From an uncultured Paracoccaceae bacterium (GTDB lineage Bacteria > Pseudomonadota > Alphaproteobacteria > Rhodobacterales > Rhodobacteraceae), in the NCBI GenBank assembly GCA_947503925.1, contig CANNFQ010000004.1:1-64000 (forward strand): DNA of 64,000 bases, in the 5' to 3' direction. A program made the position numbers and the translations under genes. Every line of letters starts with the position of its first letter. Position 1 is the stretch's first letter. Below are positions 35,517 through 44,194 of this stretch, piece after piece. Below the pieces are notes generated by a model. The model worked only from the letters and a program-made list of their open reading frames with translations. It was not told where the DNA came from and ran no database searches.

Positions 35517-35547
35517 CATTTTGCCAAAAATACTCCCGCCGGAGGCA
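35517..35547. repeat. Dispersed Rhodobacterales-type intergenic repeat
   Basis: On the minus strand this reads TGCCTCCGGCGGGAGTATTT then TTGGCAAAATG. I recall this GCCTCCGGCGGGAGTATTTTTGG string as a frequent intergenic element in Roseobacter-group genomes. It separates iolB from the aldolase gene and may act as an mRNA processing or attenuation site. Confidence 0.45.
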
Positions 35548-35576
35548 TCCGCCCTCCCAACCAGACCGGAGCTTTC

Positions 35577-36404
35577 ATGCCTCTCGTGACGCTTAAAGAT
35601 GTCCTGCAACCCGCATTGAAGCAGGGTCATGCCGTGGGCGGACTTGTGACCCTTGGCTGGGAAGACATGCGCGCCTTTGTGGCCGCGGCAGAGGCCGAAA
35701 ACTGCCCCGTTATCCTGCAAGCCGGGCCATCCTGCCGGGCGCATACGCCGTTGCCCGTGTTAGGGCAAATGTTCCGACATCTGGCCGAAAATGCCAGCGT
35801 GCCGGTCGTGGCGCATCTCGACCACGGATACACGTTTGAGGAATGCAAAGAGGCGCTGGAAAGCGGCTTCACCTCCCTGATGTTCGACGGGTCACGCAAA
35901 TCGCTGGCCGACAATATCGCCGAAACCAAAGCTATTGCTGACATGGCCCATGCCGCCGGTATTTCCTGCGAGGGCGAGATCGGGTTTGTAGGCTACGCAG
36001 ACGGCGAAAGCTCTGCCGGGACGGACCCTGCGGAGGCCGCGCAATTTGCGGCGGAAACCGGTGTGGACGCTATGGCGATCTCGGTCGGCAATGTCCATCT
36101 GCAACAGGATAAGGAAGGTGGGCTGGATGAAGACCGGATCGCCGCCATTCAGGCCCTGACCGACGTGCCGCTGGTGATCCATGGCGGCTCCGGCGTGCCG
36201 GTGGAACAGCGCCAGCGCCTCGCCCGGACGACCAATATCTGCAAGTTCAACATAGGCACTGAACTACGCATGGCCTTTGGGGCGGCCATGCGCATGGCTG
36301 TAAATGCCGACCCCGATCGCTTTGACCGGGTGACCATCCTGAAAGAAACCCATGAACCCACCGTCGCCGCCGCGCGGCAAGTTCTGGCAGCATTGAAAGG
36401 CTGA
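35577..36404 (+). CDS. iolJ: Class II aldolase, 6-phospho-5-dehydro-2-deoxygluconate type
   Basis: A 275-aa zinc-dependent class II aldolase: metal His in VVAHLDHGYTFEECKEAL, CEGEIGFVGY, VIHGGSGVP and CKFNIGTELRMAF. By context it splits 2-deoxy-5-keto-gluconate-6-phosphate into dihydroxyacetone phosphate and malonate semialdehyde. The family also includes fructose- and tagatose-bisphosphate aldolases, so the specific role rests on its place between iolB and iolG. Confidence 0.82.
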   Translation: MPLVTLKDVLQPALKQGHAVGGLVTLGWEDMRAFVAAAEAENCPVILQAGPSCRAHTPLPVLGQMFRHLAENASVPVVAHLDHGYTFEECKEALESGFTSLMFDGSRKSLADNIAETKAIADMAHAAGISCEGEIGFVGYADGESSAGTDPAEAAQFAAETGVDAMAISVGNVHLQQDKEGGLDEDRIAAIQALTDVPLVIHGGSGVPVEQRQRLARTTNICKFNIGTELRMAFGAAMRMAVNADPDRFDRVTILKETHEPTVAAARQVLAALKG

Positions 36405-36408
36405 CATC

Positions 36409-37395
36409 ATGCTGAATATCGGACTTCTGGGCTGTGGCCGGATCGGGCAGGTGCATGGCGCAACCTTACGGGGGATGACGACCGCCCGCGCTGCCGCCGT
36501 GTCCGACGCGCTGCCCGCAGCGGCAGAGGCGCTGGCGCTGACCTTGAATGCAAGGGTCATGACCAGCGACGACTTACTGCATGATTCTGACATCGACGCG
36601 GTTGTTATCGGCACCCCTACAACCACGCATTACGACCTGATCCACCAGGCCGCCGCCAATGGCAAAGCGATCTTCTGCGAAAAGCCCGTTGATCTGTCTG
36701 TCGACCGGATCAGGGAATGTCTGGCGGCTGTGGACAGGGCGGGCGTGCCGTTCATGACCGCCTTCAACCGGCGGTTCGACCCCAGCTTTGCCCATTTGCA
36801 GCGCCAGATTGCTGATGGTGTGATCGGCAATGTCGAACTGGTCACGATCTTGTCGCGCGACCCTTCCCCACCGCCCTTGGGCTATATCAAAACTTCCGGC
36901 GGGATTTTCCGCGACATGATGATCCACGATCTGGATATGGCGCGTTTCCTGTTGGGCGAAGACCCGGTTGAACTGCATGCCGCGGGGTCCTGCCTTGTTG
37001 ACCCCGCCATCGGTGAAGCGGGTGATTTCGATACCGCGACGGTCACGCTGAAGACTGCAAGCGGCAAGCTTTGCCAAATATCCAATTCGCGCCGCGCCAC
37101 CTATGGCTATGATCAACGGATCGAGGTGCATGGGCAAAAGGGCTTGCTGCGCGCGGAAAATCAGCTGCAAAATACGGTTGAGCTGGCCAATGATGCCGGG
37201 TTCCGGCGCGCCGCGACAGAGCCGTTTTTTCTCGAACGCTACGCTGCCGCCTACCGGGCTGAGATGGAACATTTCGTGGATGTGATCGTGGCGGGTGGTC
37301 AGATGACACCCAGCGGTCAGGACGGGCTGAAGGCGCAAATACTGGCGGATGCGGCCACACAATCGGCGCAGGATGGGCAGCTGAAACGGCTCTAG
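36409..37395 (+). CDS. iolG: Inositol 2-dehydrogenase
   Basis: The 328-aa Gfo/Idh/MocA protein has NAD site LNIGLLGCGRIGQVHG, catalytic EKPVDLSV, FNRRFDPSFAHL and the IHDLDMARFLLG motif, all typical of myo-inositol dehydrogenase. It oxidises myo-inositol to 2-keto-myo-inositol, the first pathway step. The gene is 4 bp after iolJ. Its TAG stop is part of the CTAG at the left edge of the MITE, so the last codons may have been altered by that insertion. Confidence 0.9.
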   Translation: MLNIGLLGCGRIGQVHGATLRGMTTARAAAVSDALPAAAEALALTLNARVMTSDDLLHDSDIDAVVIGTPTTTHYDLIHQAAANGKAIFCEKPVDLSVDRIRECLAAVDRAGVPFMTAFNRRFDPSFAHLQRQIADGVIGNVELVTILSRDPSPPPLGYIKTSGGIFRDMMIHDLDMARFLLGEDPVELHAAGSCLVDPAIGEAGDFDTATVTLKTASGKLCQISNSRRATYGYDQRIEVHGQKGLLRAENQLQNTVELANDAGFRRAATEPFFLERYAAAYRAEMEHFVDVIVAGGQMTPSGQDGLKAQILADAATQSAQDGQLKRL

Positions 37396-37659
37396 GGTCA
37401 GGACCCATTCATCTGACACCTTTGGCGTCAAAACCGCGAAATATCAGGGGTTTGCGACAAGCAGCACATAACGGGTTATGTGCAAATGGCGCACGCCGCT
37501 GAGATGAAGCGGTTTTGACGTCCTGCGGATTTGGCGGATTTTCCGCGTGAGCTGCGTTGCATCTGCTTGAAATTCAACCAGAGTTCCCGCGCAGATACGC
37601 CTTGTCACACGAAAAATCTGTCAAACCAACGGCGTCAGATGAATGGGTCCTGACCCTAG
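37392..37659. mobile_element. MITE with 26-bp perfect terminal inverted repeats
   Basis: Left end 37392-37417 (CTAGGGTCAGGACCCATTCA...) and right end 37634-37659 are exact reverse complements over 26 bp including CTAG at each edge. Inside lie a second inverted pair (GGCGTCAAAACCGC / GCGGTTTTGACGTC) and a 9-bp hairpin with a 2-nt loop at 37464-37483. It encodes no transposase. The CTAG edges fit YTAR target duplication, so an IS5-group enzyme probably moves it. It sits exactly between iolG and the histidine-kinase gene. Confidence 0.85.
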
Positions 37660-37697
37660 GCACTTGTCATGAAGACGGATTGCGGCAATCAATCCTG

Positions 37698-39428
37698 ATG
37701 CGCCTTTTGTCTTACATCCTGCCTTTGTTGTTCACATTGCTGATCGCATTTGGCGTGTTCAAAGGTGCATATGGCTATTTCCAGTCAGAGGAACTGTCCA
37801 AGGCCGAAGGGCGGCTGTCGCTTTATCAAAGCTCGGTCACGGCTGAATTCGAACGGTTCGCGCATCTGACCTATGTGCTGGCCCGCGATCCATTTGTCAT
37901 CGAAACCGCCAACGGCGCGGGGACGGCGGTGCTGAACGCGCGGCTGGCGGCTTTTGCGGATCGTGCCGGATTGGACGCGATTTACCTGATGGATGCGGCG
38001 GGGCAAACCATCGCCGCCTCCAACCACGCGGAGCCGACGAGCTTTGTCGGGCAAAACTACGCGTTTCGCCCTTATTTCAGCGATGCATTGGCAGGCGGGC
38101 AGGGGCGGTTTTACGCTATCGGGGCGACCACCGGGCGGCCTGGTTATTTTATCGCCGACCCGGTGCGCGATGCTGCAGATGACATCATCGGTGTTATTGC
38201 GATCAAGATCGACTTCTCCACGCTGGAACAAAGCTGGCGCACATCCGGTGAACAGGTGCTGCTGGCCAATCGGGATGGCGTTGTTCTGCTTGCTTCTGAT
38301 CAGGCGTGGCGCTACCGGACATTGACTGCCCTGACCGATGACCAAAAGACGCAGATCATCGCCGCCCGGCAGTTTCCGGGGCAGGAATTGGATATGCTGG
38401 ACTGGACGCCAACCGCCGACCAGCGTGCGCAAATCGGCGGGGCGGAATTACTGCATCTGATCAGCGATGACCTGCCGCAGGGTTGGGCGCTGCATTATTT
38501 CACCAGCGATGATCGCGCTGTTGCGCAAAGCTGGCTGGTCACAGCTTTGGTTGGGTTTGTGGCCGGGTTGGCGCTGATCCTGTTTCAGGTGCAGCGCGCG
38601 CGCCGGGTCAGCGCGGCACTGGCCCGGTCTGAAAAAGAAGAGGCGCAGTTGCGACAGGCGAATGCCCGATTGGCCGTCGAAATCGAAGACCGGCGACGCG
38701 CTGAACGCCGCCTGCAACGCACCCAGAACGAGTTGGAGCGCGCGAGCCGTTTGGCTGCACTTGGCCAGCTTGCCGCCTCTGTCACCCATGAATTGGGCCA
38801 GCCCATTGCCGCGATGCGCAACCACCTGACCGCCGCAGAGATGACAGCAAAGCCGAGTGCGACGCTGACTCAGGATGTCAGCAGTCTGGTTGACCGGATG
38901 GAAGGGATCACCCGGCAGTTGAAGTTCTTTGCCCGATCCGCGCCCGAACCATTTGTAGAGCTTGATTTGCGCGATGCGGTGCAGACCGCACTGGCCCTCG
39001 TGCAGCCGAATTTTGAGGCCGCAGGTGTTATATGTGATGTGCAGCCCGGCCCGGTCCCGATCATGATGCGCGGTATCCGGCTGCACCTTGAACAGGTGCT
39101 GACCAATATCCTACGCAATGCCGCCGATGCCGTGGAAGGCACCACCGATCCAACTGTTACGATTACCCTTGGTCAGTCGGATGCGGATGTCTGGGTGGCG
39201 TGTGCTGATAACGGGCACGGGCTGGGGCAGGCGACATTGGCGGAATTGCAGGAACCTTTCGTCACAACCCGCGAAAGCGGGCAGGGCATGGGGTTGGGTC
39301 TTGCGATATCCGCCAGTATTGTCAGCGATCTGGGGGGGCAGATGACGGCAGAAAATGGGCTGGTAGAGGGGGCGATTTTCCGGGTCAGCTTTCCATCGCT
39401 CGCAGCGTTGCAGGAGGCAGCTGAATGA
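37698..39428 (+). CDS. dctB: DctB-like sensor histidine kinase
   Basis: Start at ATG 37698 (MRLLSYILPLLFTLLIAFGVF); the ORF-track start at 37557 lies inside the MITE. The 576-aa protein has a membrane helix at residues 7-22, a periplasmic Cache/PAS-like sensor, a second helix near 279-296, a coiled-coil linker and a kinase core. Phospho-acceptor His is H364 in SVTHELGQPIAAMRNHL; N-box, GQGMGLGLAISASI and the G2 region are present. It probably senses C4-dicarboxylates and phosphorylates the overlapping DctD-like regulator for the downstream TRAP genes. Confidence 0.87.
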   Translation: MRLLSYILPLLFTLLIAFGVFKGAYGYFQSEELSKAEGRLSLYQSSVTAEFERFAHLTYVLARDPFVIETANGAGTAVLNARLAAFADRAGLDAIYLMDAAGQTIAASNHAEPTSFVGQNYAFRPYFSDALAGGQGRFYAIGATTGRPGYFIADPVRDAADDIIGVIAIKIDFSTLEQSWRTSGEQVLLANRDGVVLLASDQAWRYRTLTALTDDQKTQIIAARQFPGQELDMLDWTPTADQRAQIGGAELLHLISDDLPQGWALHYFTSDDRAVAQSWLVTALVGFVAGLALILFQVQRARRVSAALARSEKEEAQLRQANARLAVEIEDRRRAERRLQRTQNELERASRLAALGQLAASVTHELGQPIAAMRNHLTAAEMTAKPSATLTQDVSSLVDRMEGITRQLKFFARSAPEPFVELDLRDAVQTALALVQPNFEAAGVICDVQPGPVPIMMRGIRLHLEQVLTNILRNAADAVEGTTDPTVTITLGQSDADVWVACADNGHGLGQATLAELQEPFVTTRESGQGMGLGLAISASIVSDLGGQMTAENGLVEGAIFRVSFPSLAALQEAAE

Positions 39429-40765
39429 CCGATACGCCGCGTTTCAGCATTCTGGTTGTCGATGATGACAAGGGCATGCGCAAATCGCTGATTGATCTGT
39501 TGCAGGCCGCCGATTGGGACGTGCAGGCCTTGTCGCGCGCCAGCGAGGTGGCGGGCCAGTTGGGCAAATCCATGCCCGATGTGATCCTGTCGGATGTGCG
39601 TATGCCGGGTATGTCCGGTATGGAATTGCTGGCCAGTCTGGACAGCGCGACCGCCCCGCCGCTGGTCCTGATCTCTGCCCATGGTGACATCCCGATGGCG
39701 GTGGAGGCGATACAGGGCGGCGCTTATAGTTTTGTTGAAAAACCCTATGAACCGCGACGGTTGCTCACCATCCTGCGCAATGCCGCTGAACGCAGCCGGA
39801 TGCAGCGCAGCAATGCCCGGTTGCAGGAACGGCTTTTGGCGCTGTCCGGACTTGATCGCATCCTTCTGGGGCAAACGCCCGATATCCGCGATCTGCGGCA
39901 AGAGATTATCGACATCGCCCCCACCACGGCCCCGGTGATGATCCTTGGTGAGACGGGCACAGGCAAGGAACTGGTCGCCCGCGCCCTGCATGATCTGGGC
40001 GGCAAGCCTGACCGCCCATTTTTGGCGCTGAACTGTGCCGGATTGTCGCCTGACACCTTCGCGGCAGAGATGTTCGGAACCGAAGGTGGCGCTGGCGGGC
40101 TGTTGCAGGCGACCTCTGGCGGGACGTTATTTCTGGATGAGTTATGCGCCTGCCCGCTGCCGGTGCAGGCCAAATTGCTGCGGGTGATTGAGGACAAACA
40201 GGTGCTGCCCGTGGGTGCGACAACACCGGTGCCGGTGCGCCTGCGGGTCATCAGCGCCACCAATCAGGATGTGCGGACGGCAATTGCCGACGGGCGGTTG
40301 CGGTCCGACCTGCTGTTTCGGATCAACACGGTTGTGCTGACCCTGCCGGCTCTGCGCCAGCGGCAGGATGATCTGAAGATCCTGATGGCGCATTTTCTGG
40401 AAAAATTCGGGCGGGTTTACGAAGTTCCGCCACCCGTTATCGAACCGGATGACATGGCGGTGTTGCTGGCCCATGACTGGCCGGGCAATGTGCGCGAGCT
40501 GCGCAATGTGGCCGAGCGGCGGATTCTGGCGGCCCGGCGCGGCGGTGGCAGCGTGGCCGAGGCCGTGGCCGGTGACCGCCCGGCAGAGGTGATGCCGACA
40601 ACGTTGCGCGAGGCAGTGGCCGCATTCGAACGCGCGATGATCGGCAAGGCCATCAAGGCGCATGAGGGCCGTATGGAAGACGCCGCCACCGCGCTGGGCA
40701 TCGGACGCCGGACCCTGAATGAAAAGATCGTCAAGCTGGGGCTGGAAAAGGACACATTGTTGTAG
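39425..40765 (+). CDS. dctD: DctD/NtrC-like response regulator lacking GAFTGA
   Basis: This 446-aa protein has a receiver domain (acceptor D57 in VILSDVRMPG, K107), an AAA+ domain with Walker A GETGTGKE at 175-182 and Walker B TLFLDEL at 234-240, and a C-terminal Fis-type HTH (DAATALGIGRRTLNEKIVKLG). The loop that should read GAFTGA, the sigma-54 contact, is replaced by GGAGG and shortened (MFGTEGGAGGLLQATSGG). It may therefore act without sigma-54, as known for Rhodobacter capsulatus NtrC. It overlaps dctB by 4 bp and precedes the TRAP genes. Confidence 0.88.
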   Translation: MTDTPRFSILVVDDDKGMRKSLIDLLQAADWDVQALSRASEVAGQLGKSMPDVILSDVRMPGMSGMELLASLDSATAPPLVLISAHGDIPMAVEAIQGGAYSFVEKPYEPRRLLTILRNAAERSRMQRSNARLQERLLALSGLDRILLGQTPDIRDLRQEIIDIAPTTAPVMILGETGTGKELVARALHDLGGKPDRPFLALNCAGLSPDTFAAEMFGTEGGAGGLLQATSGGTLFLDELCACPLPVQAKLLRVIEDKQVLPVGATTPVPVRLRVISATNQDVRTAIADGRLRSDLLFRINTVVLTLPALRQRQDDLKILMAHFLEKFGRVYEVPPPVIEPDDMAVLLAHDWPGNVRELRNVAERRILAARRGGGSVAEAVAGDRPAEVMPTTLREAVAAFERAMIGKAIKAHEGRMEDAATALGIGRRTLNEKIVKLGLEKDTLL

Positions 40766-40785
40766 GGTTTCATAGCCGCACTTCC

Positions 40786-40805
40786 GCCCGGCCGATAGGC
40801 CGGGC
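40786..40805 (+). terminator. Strong GC hairpin downstream of dctD
   Basis: GCCCGGCC-GATA-GGCCGGGC is a perfect 8-bp stem, 20 bases past the stop, followed by more C/G-rich inverted sequence but no T-run. It resembles intergenic repeats of this group and may act as a terminator or mRNA stabiliser ahead of the TRAP operon. Confidence 0.5.
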
Positions 40806-41022
40806 TGCCCCCGACCCTCCTCACGGGAGGGGGCTTCACCCCCACCCAGGGTCAGGGGCTGCCCTGCGCGTTCCGTATGCAAGTTGCAAGAGAGTGCTAC
40901 ACGCTTGCGGAAATCCGCAGGGCAGCCGGCACGACCTCGGCGATTTTGCTCATATACACCCGCCCGTTTTCGTTGAATGATACACCCCATCATATCTGCA
41001 TGCATTTTTTGGGAGGAAGACC

Positions 41023-42036
41023 ATGCGCAAGCTACTCAGCCGCACTGCAATTGCCACATTGACCCTTGCCTTTGCCACCGAAGGGATGGCCGAGGAATGG
41101 AATGTCTCTGTCTGGGGCAAACGCCGTGCCTTTACCGAACATGTTGAAAAACTGGCCGAGCTGGTCGCTGACAAGACGGGTGGCGAATTCACCCTCAATA
41201 TCAGCTATGGCGGCCTGTCCAATAACCGCGAAAATCTGGATGGTATCTCTATCGGCGCATTTGAAATGGCGCAGTTCTGTGCCGGTTACCACGCTGATAA
41301 GAACCCATCGATTACCGTTCTTGAACTGCCATTCCTCGGGGTGTCATCGCTGGAACAAGAGGTCGAGATTTCCATGGCGGTCTATCAGCACCCCGCCACC
41401 CAGGAGGACCTGGCCCGCTGGAACGCGACCTTGCTGATGCCCTCGCCGCTGCCGCAATATAACCTCGCCGGTGTCGGCGATGCACCGGCGACCCTTGCCG
41501 ATTTCGAGGGCCTCAGCGTGCGCGCCACCGGTGGGATCGGCGCTGCGATGGAAACCGTTGGCGCCGTGCCCACATCCATGTCCGCAACCGAAGTGCGTCA
41601 GGCGATGGATAGCGGTGTGGTCAAGGCCGTGGCCTTTGCCCCCCATGCGCATATGTCATTCGGCACGATCGAAAACGCCACATGGTGGACGACAAACCTG
41701 AACCCCGGCACGGTGAACTGCCCCGTGGTCGTGAATACAGACGCGCTGGACGGGTTGTCCGATGAACACCGCGCCGCACTGCTGGGTTCCGTAGACGAAG
41801 CGTTGGACCACTATGTGGAATTCTACAATTCCAACACGATGACAGCGTGGGGTCCTGCTTTGGCGGAACGCGGGATCACAGAAGTCGCATTCAGCGATGA
41901 GGAACTCGCCGCGTTCAAAGAGGCCGCCGCAGCACCTGCCGCTGCCGCGTGGATTTCGGACAACACGGCAAAAGGGCTGCCCGCGCAAGAACTTTATGAT
42001 CTTGTCACAGGCATGATCGCCGAAGGCGGATCCTAA
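41023..42036 (+). CDS. dctP: TRAP transporter substrate-binding protein (DctP family)
   Basis: A 337-aa protein with a Sec signal (LSRTAIATLTLAFATEGMA) and the DctP fold. The ligand-coordinating arginine lies in GLSVRATGGIGAAMETVGA, and MSATEVRQAMDSGVVKA follows. It captures a carboxylate in the periplasm for the DctQM permease. The preceding DctB/DctD-like pair suggests a C4-dicarboxylate, but DctP family ligands vary widely. GGGAGGA precedes the ATG; a hairpin separates it from dctQ. Confidence 0.88.
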   Translation: MRKLLSRTAIATLTLAFATEGMAEEWNVSVWGKRRAFTEHVEKLAELVADKTGGEFTLNISYGGLSNNRENLDGISIGAFEMAQFCAGYHADKNPSITVLELPFLGVSSLEQEVEISMAVYQHPATQEDLARWNATLLMPSPLPQYNLAGVGDAPATLADFEGLSVRATGGIGAAMETVGAVPTSMSATEVRQAMDSGVVKAVAFAPHAHMSFGTIENATWWTTNLNPGTVNCPVVVNTDALDGLSDEHRAALLGSVDEALDHYVEFYNSNTMTAWGPALAERGITEVAFSDEELAAFKEAAAAPAAAAWISDNTAKGLPAQELYDLVTGMIAEGGS

Positions 42037-42044
42037 GCCAAATC

Positions 42045-42071
42045 TGCGCGGTCCGGGTAACGGGCCGCGCA
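42045..42071 (+). promoter_or_regulatory. Intercistronic hairpin after dctP
   Basis: TGCGCGGTCC and GGGCCGCGCA pair over 9 of 10 bases with a 7-nt loop, directly behind the dctP stop. No strong T-run follows at once, so partial termination or 3'-end protection is likely. Confidence 0.5.
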
Positions 42072-42105
42072 AACTGTTTTCTGGCATGAATAGAGGACTT
42101 TTGGC

Positions 42106-42750
42106 ATGGCGGGCGCATCGCTTGTGCTGTCGGATGACAGCCGTCTGAGCAAAATAGATCATCTGCTGTTACGGGCCGAGCTAAAGCTGGCCCTGCTCAG
42201 CGGCTTGGCGGTATTCGGGCTGATGCTGCTGGCGGTCGTCTCTGTCAGCGGACGCAATTTCTTCAATCAACCCTTGCCGGGCTATGTCGACTGGATCGAA
42301 CAGGCCATGCCGCTGATCGCGTTTATGGGCGTTTCTTTCACCCAGCGCGAAGGCGGTCATATCCGCATGGATATGGTAGTGGGTGCCCTCAAAGGTCGGG
42401 CGCTCTATCTGGTTGAGATTATCACAACGCTGGCGATCCTGATCCTGATGCTGCTGCTTGTCTGGGGCAGCTGGGCGCATTTCCAGCGCAGCTTTGATTT
42501 TGGTTCCCCGATGTGGAGCCGGGACAGTTCGATGGATATTGCCCTGCCAATCTGGCCCGCAAAACTGCTGGTCCCCGTGGCCTTTGGGGTGCTGTGTCTG
42601 CGGCTGATCCTGCAACTATGGGCCTATATCCGGGCCTTTGTGCAGAATGCGCCGCGCCCGGTTGCCGTCCCGTTGGTCGTGGATGCCGCAACGCAGGCCG
42701 CGATGGAGGCTGAACATGTTTCGGCCAATGAACCTGGCGAAGGGCGCTGA
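42106..42750 (+). CDS. dctQ: TRAP transporter small permease (DctQ)
   Basis: The 214-aa protein has four membrane helices in the DctQ pattern, with the conserved SGRNFFNQPLPGYVDWIEQAMPLIAFMG segment and HIRMDMVV. It has a hydrophilic N-terminal extension of about 25 residues and a hydrophilic C-terminal tail. It pairs with the large permease, whose gene starts 2 bp after its stop. Confidence 0.88.
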   Translation: MAGASLVLSDDSRLSKIDHLLLRAELKLALLSGLAVFGLMLLAVVSVSGRNFFNQPLPGYVDWIEQAMPLIAFMGVSFTQREGGHIRMDMVVGALKGRALYLVEIITTLAILILMLLLVWGSWAHFQRSFDFGSPMWSRDSSMDIALPIWPAKLLVPVAFGVLCLRLILQLWAYIRAFVQNAPRPVAVPLVVDAATQAAMEAEHVSANEPGEGR

Positions 42751-42752
42751 TC

Positions 42753-44153
42753 ATGGAACCAACCGATATTGGATTGATCGTCTCTGGCGGAATGCTGTTT
42801 CTTGTCGTTTTTGGTATGCGGGTGGCCTTTGCTGCCGGGCTGGCCGGACTGGTCGGGCTGATCTGGATTTTCTGGGAGAAAAAAGACTACGACCCGGCGG
42901 ATTTCGCATGGGCCTTGTCTGTCGCCGTCAAAACCGCCGGTCAGGTTCCGCATTCGAAGGTATCGTCTCAGGCGCTCAGCCTGATCCCGACCTTTATCCT
43001 GATCGGTTATCTGGCCTATTATGCCGGGCTGACCAAAGCCTTGTTTGAAGCGGCAAAGCGCTGGCTGGCCTGGGTGCCGGGCGGGTTGGCCGTATCCACG
43101 GTATTTGCCACGGCGGGATTTGCGGCCGTGTCCGGTGCGTCGGTTGCGACCTCTGCCGTCTTTGCACGCATCGCAATCCCTGAAATGCTCAAGATCGGCT
43201 ACGACAAACGGTTCGCCGCCGGGGTCGTTGCAGCCGGGGGCACGCTGGCCTCCCTCATCCCGCCGTCTGCGATCCTTGTGATTTATGCGATCATCGTAGA
43301 GCAGGATGTGGGCAAGCTGCTTTTGGCCGGGTTCATTCCGGGGGCTTTTTCCGCGCTGATCTACGCGCTCTTGATCATCGGCATGGCGGTCACGATCAAA
43401 GGGTTCGGGCCGCCGGTGACTGGTTTCACGTGGCGGGAACGCTTCGCCTCTCTGCCGCCTGCACTGCCCATTGTCTTTGTCGTCATGACGATCATCCTGT
43501 TTGTCTATAATCCGTTCGGCGGGGATGCCTGGGGCACGCCAACCGAAGGCGGGGCGATTGGCGCGTTTGTGGTGTTCCTGATGGCGCTTTATCAGGGCAT
43601 GCGCTGGTCCCAGCTGCGCGATGCATTGCTGGAAACGGCAAAGCTCAGCGTGATGATCTTTACGATCATCTGGGGTGTGCTGATCTATGTGCGGTTTCTG
43701 GGTTTTGCGGACCTGCCGGGGGTCTTCGCCGACTGGATCACATCGCTGACAATGTCGCCAATGCTGATCCTTGTTTGCATCCTGCTGGCCTATGCGGTGC
43801 TGGGCATGTTTATGGATGCAATTGGCATGCTGCTGTTGACCCTGCCGGTGGTCTACCCGGCGGTCATGGCGCTGAATGGGGGGGAGGCCGTATCCGCCGC
43901 CGACAGTACCTTCGGCATGTCAGGACCGATGTGCGCGATCTGGTTCGGGATATTGGTGGTGAAGATGGCAGAGTTCTGTTTGATTACACCACCCATTGGC
44001 TTGAACTGTTTCGTGGTGGCTGGGGTGCGCGATGATCTGAGCGTGCAGGACGTGTTCAAAGGGGTGACGCCGTTCTTTATCGCGGATGGGATTACGATCG
44101 CGCTGCTTGTGACCTTCCCGATGATTGTCTTATGGTTACCAAGTCTCGCCTGA
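42753..44153 (+). CDS. dctM: TRAP transporter large permease (DctM)
   Basis: A 466-aa protein with about a dozen membrane segments. It has the DctM signatures GASVATSAVFARIAIPEM, AAGGTLASLIPPSAILVIYAI and the C-terminal LITPPIGLNCFVVAGV. It carries substrate with Na+ in the inner membrane. A stretch near residues 45-75 (DYDPADFAWALSVAVKTAGQVPHSK) is longer than in the typical DctM I recall. The operon ends here, facing the ROK gene. Confidence 0.92.
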   Translation: MEPTDIGLIVSGGMLFLVVFGMRVAFAAGLAGLVGLIWIFWEKKDYDPADFAWALSVAVKTAGQVPHSKVSSQALSLIPTFILIGYLAYYAGLTKALFEAAKRWLAWVPGGLAVSTVFATAGFAAVSGASVATSAVFARIAIPEMLKIGYDKRFAAGVVAAGGTLASLIPPSAILVIYAIIVEQDVGKLLLAGFIPGAFSALIYALLIIGMAVTIKGFGPPVTGFTWRERFASLPPALPIVFVVMTIILFVYNPFGGDAWGTPTEGGAIGAFVVFLMALYQGMRWSQLRDALLETAKLSVMIFTIIWGVLIYVRFLGFADLPGVFADWITSLTMSPMLILVCILLAYAVLGMFMDAIGMLLLTLPVVYPAVMALNGGEAVSAADSTFGMSGPMCAIWFGILVVKMAEFCLITPPIGLNCFVVAGVRDDLSVQDVFKGVTPFFIADGITIALLVTFPMIVLWLPSLA

Positions 44154-44194
44154 CGGTGAAAAAATCTGTGGACACAGATCTTCCCATCTCCACG

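Noticed and set aside
40928-40941. GG-N10-GC arrangement upstream of dctP resembling a sigma-54 promoter
   Set aside because: The -24 part (CCGGCACG) fits but the -12 part reads CGGCG instead of TTGC, and the local DctD lacks the GAFTGA loop needed to activate sigma-54.
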